NCBI RefSeq assembly: GCF_035984655.1
Contig: NZ_JAXCHT010000010.1
Coordinates: forward strand, 1-64,000
Source of the DNA: Actimicrobium sp035984655
Lineage (GTDB): Bacteria; Pseudomonadota; Gammaproteobacteria; Burkholderiales; Burkholderiaceae_D
Reading direction: 5' to 3'
Length of the DNA: 64,000 nt
In this document: piece after piece, positions 16,088 through 24,842 of the stretch
Layout of the letters: every line of letters starts with the position of its first letter
How positions within the stretch are numbered: position 1 is the stretch's first letter
Program-made: the position numbers and the translations under genes
The notes under the pieces: model-generated
The model's database searches: none
The model's input: only the letters and a program-made list of their open reading frames with translations
Told to the model about the DNA's origin: nothing

Positions 16088-17551
16088 TCAGCCGGTCTGG
16101 CGGATCACCAGTTCGGTGCCGATCGCATCCCACCACTCACGCTCTTTTTCCAGCCAATAGGCCAAGGTCGGATGTTGTGTGATCAGGTCACGGCGCAGTT
16201 CAATGTCGATGCGGGCCTTTGTTTTCATGCGCAAGCGCAGTTGGCTTTGATCAACGCCAATCCGTCCATGCATCAACATTACCGCCAGCCGCAGCGCCAG
16301 CACGGCCTTGGCGAAGTCGGGGTCGACCAGCGCATCGTTGAGTTTGCGCAGATTCCCTTTTTGCGCAAGGATCAAGGTGCTCATGATCCGCTGCTCGCGT
16401 GTTGTAAACCCCGGCAGATCGGCATTCTCGATCATGTAGGCGGCATGTTTGTGATAGCCGCTGTGCGACACCGCCATGCCGACTTCATGCAGCAAGGCGC
16501 TCCAGTACAGCAGGCGGGTGTGGCCCTCGGCCGCCGGCTTGAGCTGAAGGTACAGTGCGCCGGCCGATTCAGCGACCTGGTTGGCGCGCCCCTGGTCGGC
16601 ACGAAAGCGCTGCAGGAAGCCGCGCACGGATTGCTCGCGCCGATCCCGCTTGGTCGCACGCAGTTGCAGATCCCACAGCACGCCCATGCGCAATCCGGCC
16701 TCGATCGGTGTCAGCGCATCAACTCCCAGCTCCTGCATGACACCGATCAGAATCGCCAATCCGCCCACCATCACCGCCGCCCGCTCCGGCTTCATGCCGG
16801 TCAGGTCGATGCGATTGACCTGACCGGCAGCAATAAAGCGCTGCTTGAGCGCCTCCAGCCCGGAGACCGAAAGCAGGCCATCGCCCAGTGCATTGCGCGC
16901 AATGACTTCGGCGATAACCCGGATCGTGCCGGATGAACCGTACGCGACCTGCCAGAATTGCGGATGGTATGGCGGTGCGGCATCCTCGAACACGGAGCGT
17001 GCCGACAGGATCGCCGCTTCATAGGCGGGTGCATCAATACGCCCGTCCGGGAAAAAAGTCAGGCTTTGCTTGACCGTGCCGATGCCGAACGACTCGACCC
17101 GCTCGATTTCATGCCCCTGACCCAGAATCAGCTCGGTCGAACCGCCGCCGATGTCGATCACCAGGCGCCGCTCGTCGGGATTGGCCAGCACGCTGGCAAC
17201 CCCCAGATAAATCAACCGGCCCTCTTCTTCGCCCGAGATGATTTCGATCGGGTAACGGATTGCCTTTTCGGCCAGCGGCAGAAATTGCGCCGCATTGTTC
17301 GCGATGCGCAGGGTGTTCGTTGCCACGACCCTGACCGCCGTCAGCGGGTAGGCGCTCAGTACCGCGGCAAACCGCATCAGGCAATCGAGTGCGGACTGCA
17401 TCGCGGCATCTGTCAAATTGCCGTTCCGGTCGAGGCCGGCGCCGAGACGAATCGGCTCGCGCGCCGTTTTGACGATACGAAACTCACCCTCTTCATGTCG
17501 TCCGATATGCAGGCGAAAACTATTCGATCCCAGATCCACTGCAGCGAACAT
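16088..17551 (-). CDS. ppx: Exopolyphosphatase
   Basis: 487-residue Ppx/GppA phosphatase. It has ASKHA-fold motifs: AVDLGSNSFRL at the N-terminus, ISGEEEGRLIYLGV near residue 110 and VIDIGGGSTEL near residue 137. A C-terminal HD-like helical domain follows from about residue 310. The enzyme releases phosphate from the ends of polyphosphate chains; related GppA enzymes hydrolyse pppGpp. I favour Ppx from length and sequence style. No ppk is adjacent in this window. The histone-like gene follows it on the same strand but has its own promoter. Confidence 0.9.
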   Translation of the reverse strand: MFAAVDLGSNSFRLHIGRHEEGEFRIVKTAREPIRLGAGLDRNGNLTDAAMQSALDCLMRFAAVLSAYPLTAVRVVATNTLRIANNAAQFLPLAEKAIRYPIEIISGEEEGRLIYLGVASVLANPDERRLVIDIGGGSTELILGQGHEIERVESFGIGTVKQSLTFFPDGRIDAPAYEAAILSARSVFEDAAPPYHPQFWQVAYGSSGTIRVIAEVIARNALGDGLLSVSGLEALKQRFIAAGQVNRIDLTGMKPERAAVMVGGLAILIGVMQELGVDALTPIEAGLRMGVLWDLQLRATKRDRREQSVRGFLQRFRADQGRANQVAESAGALYLQLKPAAEGHTRLLYWSALLHEVGMAVSHSGYHKHAAYMIENADLPGFTTREQRIMSTLILAQKGNLRKLNDALVDPDFAKAVLALRLAVMLMHGRIGVDQSQLRLRMKTKARIDIELRRDLITQHPTLAYWLEKEREWWDAIGTELVIRQTG

Positions 17552-17752
17552 GCCAACCCTTCGTAAAATGTTTTGTTGAAAAGATCATGTACGTCCAGTC
17601 TACGGCATGTGAAAATCGATATAAACGATTTAGTCATTATTTTTTGGCAGGCGCGGATCATGGCGACAAGCACTTGCACGAAGGCCATGACGATAAAGTT
17701 CGTTTATTACGGGGTGATGACAGGCGGGCCGGCAAATGCCGGGCGGCAGCAA

Positions 17753-20419
17753 TCAGGCGATCCGGATCTGTTCGAATTCGGCGGCCGGTACTGGTCGCGA
17801 GAAATAATATCCCTGCATTTCCTCGCAATTGGCGTGCTTCAGGAACGCCATCTGGCTCTGGTTTTCGACACCTTCGGCAGTCACATCCATTTCGAGCGAT
17901 TTGGCCATCGCGATGATCGCCAGGGTCAGCGCCACGGAGTCGCGATCATGCGGGATGCCACGAATGAAGGAACGGTCAATCTTCAGCGTCGACAGCGGAA
18001 AGCGCTGCAGGTATGACAGCGAGGCGTAGCCGGTGCCAAAGTCGTCGAGCGAAAAACGCACGCCCATGCCGGTGAGCGCGGAAAAAATCGCGGTCAGTGC
18101 TTCGCTGTCGCCCAACAACAGGCTTTCGGTAATTTCCAGCTCCAGCGCCTCTGCCGGCAACCCGGTGCGACGCAAGGTCTCGCGCACTGCCTCGACCAGT
18201 TGGCGATCCTGGAATTGGCGTGGCGACAAATTGACCGCCATGCGCAGATTCGGGTGGAGTGACCGGCGCCAGATGACGGCCTGCAAGCAGGCCTGCTCCA
18301 GCACCCACTGCCCGATCGGCACGATCAGCCCGGTCTCTTCGGCAATCGGAATGAATTCGGTGGGACCGATCAGTCCGTCCTCCGGGCTGTTCCAGCGCAG
18401 CAGGGCTTCGGCGCCGACGATACGGCCGGATGCCAGCTCCACTTTGGGCTGATACACCAGCGAGAATTCTTCGCGTACCAGTGCATGGCGCAGATTCTTT
18501 TCAAGGTGATAGCGCCGCTGGGTGCGTATATTCAAGGCCGAGGTGAAGTACTGGACGTTGTGGCGACCCGCTTCCTTGGCCGAATACATGGCGGCGTCAG
18601 CTGCCCGCAGCAGCGTCTGGGCATCCGTGCCATCGTCGGGATAGACGCTCACGCCAATCGATACGCCCAGGTAGTATTCATAGCCCTGCAACCGAAAGGG
18701 TGCGGCGATCGCCTCCAGGATTCGTCCCGCCAGCACGCCCAGATAATCGAGCTCATCGATGACTTCCACCAGCACAACGAATTCATCGCCGCCCAGGCGC
18801 GCCAGCGTATCGGACTTGCGGGTGCAACCGACCAGGCGACCGGCCACGATCTGCAGCAAGGCATCACCGGCGTCATGCCCGATGGTGTCATTGACGTGTT
18901 TGAAGCGGTCCAGATCAAGGAACATCAAGGCAAGACGGTGGCCCCTGCTCTTGGCCTGATCAATCACCTGAAGCAGTCGCTCGCTCATGAAACGTCGATT
19001 GGGCAATCCGGTCAAGGGATCGTGGGTGGCCAGAAACAGCAAACGCTTTTGCGCCAGCTTCACCTCACTGATGTCGGCAAACGAGATCAGCACGGCGCTG
19101 GGCTCGAGCTCGCCGCCATAACGCATGGGCAGGACGTTCTCGCACACCCACACCAGCTCCCCATCCATCATTTCGATCGCGACCGTCAGATTCAGGATCG
19201 GCTCGCCGCTGCGAAACACTTTTTCGCTGGGTAGATCCGCACGTGGAATTTCGTTGCCGTCTTCGTCGAGGACGCGCTTGAAGTAGCGCCCGCGCTGCAT
19301 GCCAACCGCACTGTTCGAGGCCAGTCGCAGTATCCGTTCCGCGCTGGCATTGCAGGTCACCACGTATCCGGTGCGCGATTGCACGATGATGCCTTCGTTC
19401 AGGCTATGTACGACGGCGCGGTAACGCTCCTCGCTCTCCTGCAGGCTGCGTTCGACCCGGTGATTCTGAATTGCCAGCCCAACCAGATGGACCATCTCGT
19501 TCATCAATGCGACATCGCCTGCAGGCGCCGAACGCGGTTCATCGTAATACACCCCGAAGGCGCCCAGCATCGCGCCGGTGGCGGCGGTAATTGGCGTCGA
19601 CCAGCAGGCCCGCAAACCGTGTGGCACGGCCAGCTCACGATACCCTTCCCAGCGTGGATCGGTGGCGATGTCGGTCACCATGACCTGCTTGTTCCAGTAA
19701 ATCGCCGTGCCGCACGAGCCCGCAGCCGGTCCGATCAACAAGCCATCGACCGCCCGCACGAACTCGCGCGGCAGCGTCGGCGCCGCCGCGCACTGAATCG
19801 ACACGCCGTCGGCGCCAAGCAGCAACACGGAACAGCGCGCGCCGCCCTCGAAGGTGCGCTCGACGTTGCGGCACACCTCGTCAAGAATGACGCTCAGCGA
19901 CTGGTTCAGCGCGATCATTTCGAGCACGCGCTTTTCATCCTGCAATGCAATCCTGGCCTTGAGCAGCTCCTGGGTTTGCAGCCGGTAGCGATGCTCGCTG
20001 CTGCGCAGCAGCGCGTCGACCGCTTTGCGCTCGGTAATGTCGCGTGCAATGACCTGAATCGCGATGCGTCCCTGGTATTGGCAGGGCGCCGAACACACCT
20101 CGACATCGATGATGGTGCCATCACAGCGCAGGTAGCGCTGCTCCACCGACGGCGACGATCCGCCCGTGGCCAGCATGACCAGAATCCGGCGGCGTGACTG
20201 CACCAGAAAATCCGGGTGCAGCATTTCCTCCAGTGAGCGCCCGATCAGCTGCTCGGCGTCGGTCGCGCGCAACTGCCGCACACCGGCAGGATTGACGAAG
20301 ACCAGCCGGTCATCCTGCAGTACATAGATTGCATCGGGTGAAAGGCGCACCAGCGACTCGTACCGATCATCGCTGACCGGCGTCGCAAGTGCGTGTGGAT
20401 CGTGAAAGGCCGTAGACAT
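17753..20419 (-). CDS. PAS-GAF-PAS-GGDEF-EAL c-di-GMP protein
   Basis: 888-residue cytoplasmic signalling protein. Domains are PAS (about 18-130), GAF (about 165-325), a second PAS (about 330-450), GGDEF (about 455-615) and EAL (about 625-880). The cyclase site LGGDEF is intact. The phosphodiesterase motifs GAEALLRW, EITES, DDFGTG, LKIDRSF and AEGVEN are also intact, so both activities are possible. No membrane segment is seen. I chose ATG 20419 (MSTAFHDPH), since residues upstream are cysteine/arginine-rich and unlike a PAS start; its ribosome binding site is weak. Confidence 0.92.
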   Translation of the reverse strand: MSTAFHDPHALATPVSDDRYESLVRLSPDAIYVLQDDRLVFVNPAGVRQLRATDAEQLIGRSLEEMLHPDFLVQSRRRILVMLATGGSSPSVEQRYLRCDGTIIDVEVCSAPCQYQGRIAIQVIARDITERKAVDALLRSSEHRYRLQTQELLKARIALQDEKRVLEMIALNQSLSVILDEVCRNVERTFEGGARCSVLLLGADGVSIQCAAAPTLPREFVRAVDGLLIGPAAGSCGTAIYWNKQVMVTDIATDPRWEGYRELAVPHGLRACWSTPITAATGAMLGAFGVYYDEPRSAPAGDVALMNEMVHLVGLAIQNHRVERSLQESEERYRAVVHSLNEGIIVQSRTGYVVTCNASAERILRLASNSAVGMQRGRYFKRVLDEDGNEIPRADLPSEKVFRSGEPILNLTVAIEMMDGELVWVCENVLPMRYGGELEPSAVLISFADISEVKLAQKRLLFLATHDPLTGLPNRRFMSERLLQVIDQAKSRGHRLALMFLDLDRFKHVNDTIGHDAGDALLQIVAGRLVGCTRKSDTLARLGGDEFVVLVEVIDELDYLGVLAGRILEAIAAPFRLQGYEYYLGVSIGVSVYPDDGTDAQTLLRAADAAMYSAKEAGRHNVQYFTSALNIRTQRRYHLEKNLRHALVREEFSLVYQPKVELASGRIVGAEALLRWNSPEDGLIGPTEFIPIAEETGLIVPIGQWVLEQACLQAVIWRRSLHPNLRMAVNLSPRQFQDRQLVEAVRETLRRTGLPAEALELEITESLLLGDSEALTAIFSALTGMGVRFSLDDFGTGYASLSYLQRFPLSTLKIDRSFIRGIPHDRDSVALTLAIIAMAKSLEMDVTAEGVENQSQMAFLKHANCEEMQGYYFSRPVPAAEFEQIRIA

Positions 20420-20644
20420 GCAAATGAGTCTATCGGCATTTTTGTTGGCGCGACATCGGAATATTCGGTAACAAGGAAACGCAACCAATAGTCTCATCCG
20501 GGTGCGTAAAAATCATCCCGCCGCCAGCCTCACGTACAATTCGACGGCACCATTCATTGGCGCCTGCCGGGCTTGCCGGACCATCGTGCAAGTCAACCAT
20601 GCAACGGCGTTACCGAACTGACTTTTTTACCTTGGCAGATCTCA

Positions 20645-21670
20645 ATGACCCAAACCAAAACCATTCTCGTTACCGGCGCCGCCGGATTCATCGGTTCCCA
20701 TACGTGCGTCGAGCTGCTGGCGGCAGGCTACAACGTGGTCGGCATCGACAATTTTTGCAACAGTTCGCCGATCGCGCTGGAGCGCGTCGAGCAGATTGCG
20801 GGACGTGCCGTGACCTTGCGGCAAGGCGACATCCGCGACCGCTCCCTGCTGCGTTCCGTGTTCAGCCAGCATGCCATCGATGCCGTGATCCACTTTGCCG
20901 GCCTGAAAGCAGTCGGTGAATCGGTCGCGCAGCCATTGATGTATTTCGACAACAATGTGGGCGGCACCGTCGTCCTGCTCGAAGAAATGGCGACAGCCGG
21001 CGTGCATCACTTTGTCTTCAGCTCGTCGGCGACCGTGTATGGCGATCCGGAAACCGTGCCGATTCGCGAAGACGCCCGGCTCTGGACCACCAACCCGTAC
21101 GGCGCCTCCAAATTGATGGTCGAACAGATTCTTGCCGACCTGGCCAAGGCCGAACCCAAATTTGCCATTGGCGTGCTGCGTTACTTCAATCCGGTCGGCG
21201 CTCACAGCAGCGGCTTGATCGGCGAGGATCCACGCGGGGTGCCCAACAATCTGATGCCATACGTGGCGCAGGTCGCCGTGGGCCGTCTCAAGCAGCTATC
21301 GGTATTCGGCAGCGACTACCCGACCGTCGACGGGACCGGCATGCGCGACTACATTCATGTGGTCGATCTGGCCATCGGGCATGTCGCGGCATTGCGCCGG
21401 CTGTTCGAGCAGCACCAGGGATTCACGGTGAACCTGGGCACCGGCCACGGTTACAGCGTGCTCGAAGTGGTGCGTGCGTTCGAACAAGCCAGTGGGCGCC
21501 CGGTACCGTATCAACTGGTCGCGCGGCGCCCGGGCGATATTGCGAAGTGCTTCGCTGACGCCAGCCTGGCGCAGCAGTTACTCGGCTGGACTGCACAACG
21601 CGACATGCAGCAGATGTGCGTCGATCACTGGCGCTGGCAGAGTAACAATCCGCAAGGATTCAACGACTGA
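20645..21670 (+). CDS. galE: UDP-glucose 4-epimerase
   Basis: 341-residue extended short-chain dehydrogenase that interconverts UDP-glucose and UDP-galactose for surface polysaccharides. The NAD-binding motif TGAAGFIGSH lies at about residues 10-19, the catalytic YGASK near residue 155, and the Ser of SSSATVYG near residue 125. ATG 20645 gives MTQTKTILVTG; E. coli GalE is 338 residues. It is transcribed divergently from the GGDEF-EAL gene. Its 3' end overlaps the convergent DUF1289 gene by eleven bases. Confidence 0.95.
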   Translation: MTQTKTILVTGAAGFIGSHTCVELLAAGYNVVGIDNFCNSSPIALERVEQIAGRAVTLRQGDIRDRSLLRSVFSQHAIDAVIHFAGLKAVGESVAQPLMYFDNNVGGTVVLLEEMATAGVHHFVFSSSATVYGDPETVPIREDARLWTTNPYGASKLMVEQILADLAKAEPKFAIGVLRYFNPVGAHSSGLIGEDPRGVPNNLMPYVAQVAVGRLKQLSVFGSDYPTVDGTGMRDYIHVVDLAIGHVAALRRLFEQHQGFTVNLGTGHGYSVLEVVRAFEQASGRPVPYQLVARRPGDIAKCFADASLAQQLLGWTAQRDMQQMCVDHWRWQSNNPQGFND

Positions 21671-21857
21671 GGCCGCCGCGTTGCGGGTAGCCCTGGGCCG
21701 TGATCCGCAACCAGACCTCTTCCTTCTCGGTGGCGCTGAGAATGGCCCACTGGGCGACTTCGGCGACGGTGCGGCCACAACCACGACAGACTGCGTCAAA
21801 GGTGGTGGAACAGACCGCGACACAGGGCGTATCGGGGCGAACTGGCAATTGCGGCAT
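21660..21857 (-). CDS. DUF1289 domain small Fe-S-type protein
   Basis: 65-residue protein with the DUF1289 pattern: PCVAVCSTTFDAVCRGCGRT at about residues 11-30, with four closely spaced cysteines, then WAILSATEKEEVW. The cysteines suggest metal or Fe-S binding. The family (E. coli YdhL type) has no established function. It overlaps the last codons of galE on the opposite strand. A longer upstream start in another frame is not supported. Confidence 0.85.
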   Translation of the reverse strand: MPQLPVRPDTPCVAVCSTTFDAVCRGCGRTVAEVAQWAILSATEKEEVWLRITAQGYPQRGGLSR

Positions 21858-21925
21858 GGCGTTGCATCCGTTGGGAACAGCGCTCCATTATCCCCCAGCA
21901 CGCGTAGTCGGCCCGGCGCCTGTGA

Positions 21926-22132
21926 TCAATAGTGCGAGCGTGTATCGGAAAACTGGGTCAGCTTGTTGAAGTCAAGTTGCATTTCCAGCAACTGCTCGGC
22001 GCGCACCAGGCGCACCAGGCTATGCAGCGCCTCCCGATATTTGCTGCGATACCCTTCGCTGCTGCTCGCGTCCTGTACAACATCAACCATGATGTCGATG
22101 ACTTCCGATGAGGTGAGTACTTTGGTGGTCAT
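21926..22132 (-). CDS. Hypothetical small protein
   Basis: 68 residues, beginning MTTKVLTSSEVIDIMVDVV. GGAG is six bases before ATG 22132, which decides the start over an upstream ATG at 22222. Predicted mostly helical and charged, with no cysteines, no membrane segment and no family I recognise. It lies between the DUF1289 gene and a divergent response regulator. Coding character and the ribosome binding site make it plausible. Confidence 0.6.
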   Translation of the reverse strand: MTTKVLTSSEVIDIMVDVVQDASSSEGYRSKYREALHSLVRLVRAEQLLEMQLDFNKLTQFSDTRSHY

Positions 22133-22324
22133 GAGATGCTCCGGATGAATCGGACCGGCTGGCGCCATCGCCTGCACGGTCCGGGTACACATTGGTCGCA
22201 CCAGCACCGGCGATCGTTCCATGTCGAAATTGCAAAAATTCTGCAGGCATCGGACGGACTTCAGGGCGGCAGGAAAATGTTAATTTGCAACTATTACGAT
22301 CTTGCCTTTTTGAAACTAAGGCCG

Positions 22325-22333
22325 TGCCATAAT
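22325..22333 (+). promoter_or_regulatory. Extended -10 promoter upstream of the REC-EAL gene
   Basis: TG-C-CATAAT at 22325-22333 is an extended -10 element about 70 bases before ATG 22404. Upstream, TTGCCT or TTTTTG could act as a weak -35, but the spacing is not ideal. Confidence 0.4.
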
Positions 22334-22403
22334 ATTGTCCGATTGCCGGCCAGAGCGCGGCAGCGTGCGATTAAAAACCGACCCGACGACGCTGAGGACA
22401 TGG

Positions 22404-23603
22404 ATGAACATTGAGGATTTGAATTTTCTGGTGGTACAGGGCGACCTGTTTCAGCGCCACTGGTTGAGCATCCTGTTGAGCAATCTGGGGGCAAAGAACA
22501 TCATTGACGCCCCCGACGGGCAGGCCGCGCTGGCCATGTTCCAGGACCGTTCGCAGAAAATCGACATCGGCTTCATCGACATGCACATGTCGAACATGGA
22601 CGGCATGGAGCTGATCCGGCACATGGCCAAGGTCGACTGCGACACCGCCATCATCATTTCCGGCGCGGTCGATCCTGCGCTGATTTTCTCGGTTGAGACG
22701 CTATCCAAGGCCTACGGCATCGATTTGCTCGGTTTCGTGCAAAAACCGATTGCCGCAGAATCACTCGCAACGCTGATCGAGCGCTACGTACCGCGTTCGG
22801 TACGGCACGCCAGCGCCAATTCGATCCTGCCGAAATTCACCATCGACGACATTCTGGCCGCCATCGACAGCGATCAGATCGCGCCCTGGTTTCAGCCCAA
22901 GGTTGATCTCGTCAGCGGCCAGGTGCGCGGCGCCGAGGCATTCGCGCGCTGGAGCCATCCTGCCTATGGCCTGATCTTGCCGAACCATTTCATTCCGGTC
23001 CTGGAACAGCATGGCCAGCTCGACCGCCTGACCACCCGCATGATCGATAAGTCGGCCGCTGCCTGCCGGCGCTGGCACGACGCCGGGTTCCTGATTTCGG
23101 TGTCGATCAACCTCGGCTCGACGCTGCTCAGCGACCCGCGCATGGCAGACCAGATCGCCGAACAGGTTGCCGCGCACCGACTCGACGCTCCGTTCGTGAT
23201 CTTCGAAATTACCGAGACCGCCGCCTGCGTGAGCACGCCGGTGTTTCTCGAAAATATGGTGCGCCTGCGCATGAAAGGCTTTGAACTGTCGGTCGACGAC
23301 TACGGCACCGGCAATTCGAGCATGCAGCAACTGCTGCGCATTCCCTCTTCCGAACTCAAGATTGATCGCTCATTCGTCGCTGGCGCGGCCGAAAACACCG
23401 CGTTGAGCTTGGTGCTCAGTTCGTCACTGGCGCTGGCAGGCAAGCTTGACCGGGTCTCGGTCGCCGTCGGCATTGAAACCCGGCAGGACTGGGATTTGCT
23501 GAAAAAGATGGGTTGCACCTGCGGGCAAGGCTTCTATATCGCAAAACCGATGGAACCCGCCGCCCTGCCGGCGTGGATGCATGAATGGGCGCAGTTCTTC
23601 TAA
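22404..23603 (+). CDS. Response regulator with degenerate REC and EAL domains
   Basis: 399-residue protein with a receiver domain (about 1-125) and an EAL domain (about 145-395). In the receiver, the usual acidic pair is VVQGD (Q12, G13, D14). The phosphoacceptor region FIDMHM and the lysine of QKP are present. In the EAL domain, the signature reads EAF (residues 178-180), while EITET, DDYGTG and LKIDRSF are conserved. The loop normally AEGVE reads AVGIE, so a catalytic glutamate is Val355. Phosphodiesterase activity is therefore doubtful and a binding or regulatory role is likely. ATG 22404 gives MNIEDLNFLVV. Confidence 0.88.
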   Translation: MNIEDLNFLVVQGDLFQRHWLSILLSNLGAKNIIDAPDGQAALAMFQDRSQKIDIGFIDMHMSNMDGMELIRHMAKVDCDTAIIISGAVDPALIFSVETLSKAYGIDLLGFVQKPIAAESLATLIERYVPRSVRHASANSILPKFTIDDILAAIDSDQIAPWFQPKVDLVSGQVRGAEAFARWSHPAYGLILPNHFIPVLEQHGQLDRLTTRMIDKSAAACRRWHDAGFLISVSINLGSTLLSDPRMADQIAEQVAAHRLDAPFVIFEITETAACVSTPVFLENMVRLRMKGFELSVDDYGTGNSSMQQLLRIPSSELKIDRSFVAGAAENTALSLVLSSSLALAGKLDRVSVAVGIETRQDWDLLKKMGCTCGQGFYIAKPMEPAALPAWMHEWAQFF

Positions 23604-23660
23604 TCCCCAGGCAAGACCAAAACCAAAGCCCACAGCGGCGGATCATGGTATGTTCGTCGC

Positions 23661-24830
23661 ATGAAAAAGCCAACCCTCCTCCCCTCCAAAAAGCCGCGTG
23701 AACAGCGCATTGCCCTGGTGCTACAAGGCGGTGGTGCGTTGGGTGCGTATCAGGCCGGCATCTATCAGGCGCTCGACGAACATGATCTGACGCCGGACTG
23801 GGTGGTCGGCACCTCGATCGGGGCGATCAACGCCGCACTCATCGCAGGCAACCATCGGCACAATCGCTTGACGCGCCTGCGTGAATTCTGGGATCGCGTG
23901 GCACATCAGGATGCCTTTGATCTGGCCCGCGTCCCGGACGAGGCACGCCGCCTCAACACCATGCTCGCGACCATGGATTCAATGACGCGCGGCGTGCCCG
24001 GATTTTTCAGTCCGCGCCCGTTCAGCCTGTTCCCGATGGGGCTGGCGGTGGAACCGGAATTTGCCAGCTTTTACGACACCAGTCCGCTGGCCGCCAGCCT
24101 GGCGGAGCTGATCGATTTCGACTACCTCAATTTGCACGAGCGCATGCGCCTGACCGTCAACGCCCTCAAGGTCACCAGCGGAGAACTGGTCAGCTTCGAC
24201 AGCGCCCGGCAACGCATTGGCGTCGAGCACATCATGGCCAGCGGCGCACTGCCGCCCGGGTTCCCGCCGGTGCGCATCGATGGCGAGCTGTACTGGGATG
24301 GTGGCTTGTACTCCAACACGCCGCTCGACACCGTGCTGGACGATGAGCCGCGTACCGACACACTGTGCTTCATGGTGGATCTGTGGAGCGCCGACGGGCC
24401 GGAGCCGACCACGCTGGATCAGGTCCAGACGCGCCAGAAGGATGTGATGTTCGCATCGCGCTCGCAACAACACATCAACGAATACCTGAAGCTGCACAAT
24501 CTGCGCCTGGCGCTGCATGCAATGCATGCGAAGATCCCCGCCGAATTGCAAACCAAGGCTGACATCAAGCACCTCGCGACACTCGGATGCGACAGCATCA
24601 TGCACATCGTGCGTCTGCCCTATGCCGGACGGGACTGGCACATGGCGTCGAAGGACATCAATTTTTCCAAAGGCTCGATTGCATGGCGTTGGGAGCAGGG
24701 CTATAACGATGCGATGCGTGCCATCGGCTCGCGCGGCTGGCTCAACCAGGTGCCCGAGGGGGTCGGTGTGGTGGTCCATGAAGTGCCACCGCATGGCGGC
24801 GCACCGATGCGCAAGGTGGTAGCAAGCTGA
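23661..24830 (+). CDS. Patatin-like phospholipase (DUF3734-type)
   Basis: 389-residue patatin-family lipid hydrolase. The oxyanion motif GGGALGAYQAG lies at about residues 24-34, the nucleophile elbow GTSIG at about 50-54, and the catalytic Asp in DGGLYSNTP near residue 213. The C-terminal ~100 residues match the extension seen in bacterial patatins with a DUF3734 tail. No signal peptide is visible, so a cytoplasmic or membrane-associated role in phospholipid turnover is likely. It is convergent with tamB, twelve bases away. Confidence 0.88.
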   Translation: MKKPTLLPSKKPREQRIALVLQGGGALGAYQAGIYQALDEHDLTPDWVVGTSIGAINAALIAGNHRHNRLTRLREFWDRVAHQDAFDLARVPDEARRLNTMLATMDSMTRGVPGFFSPRPFSLFPMGLAVEPEFASFYDTSPLAASLAELIDFDYLNLHERMRLTVNALKVTSGELVSFDSARQRIGVEHIMASGALPPGFPPVRIDGELYWDGGLYSNTPLDTVLDDEPRTDTLCFMVDLWSADGPEPTTLDQVQTRQKDVMFASRSQQHINEYLKLHNLRLALHAMHAKIPAELQTKADIKHLATLGCDSIMHIVRLPYAGRDWHMASKDINFSKGSIAWRWEQGYNDAMRAIGSRGWLNQVPEGVGVVVHEVPPHGGAPMRKVVAS

Positions 24831-24842
24831 CTGCCGGCGCGA

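Noticed and set aside
17573..17752. A small plus-strand gene between ppx and the GGDEF-EAL gene
   Set aside because: The frame extends far into the GGDEF-EAL gene in antisense and has no family resemblance.
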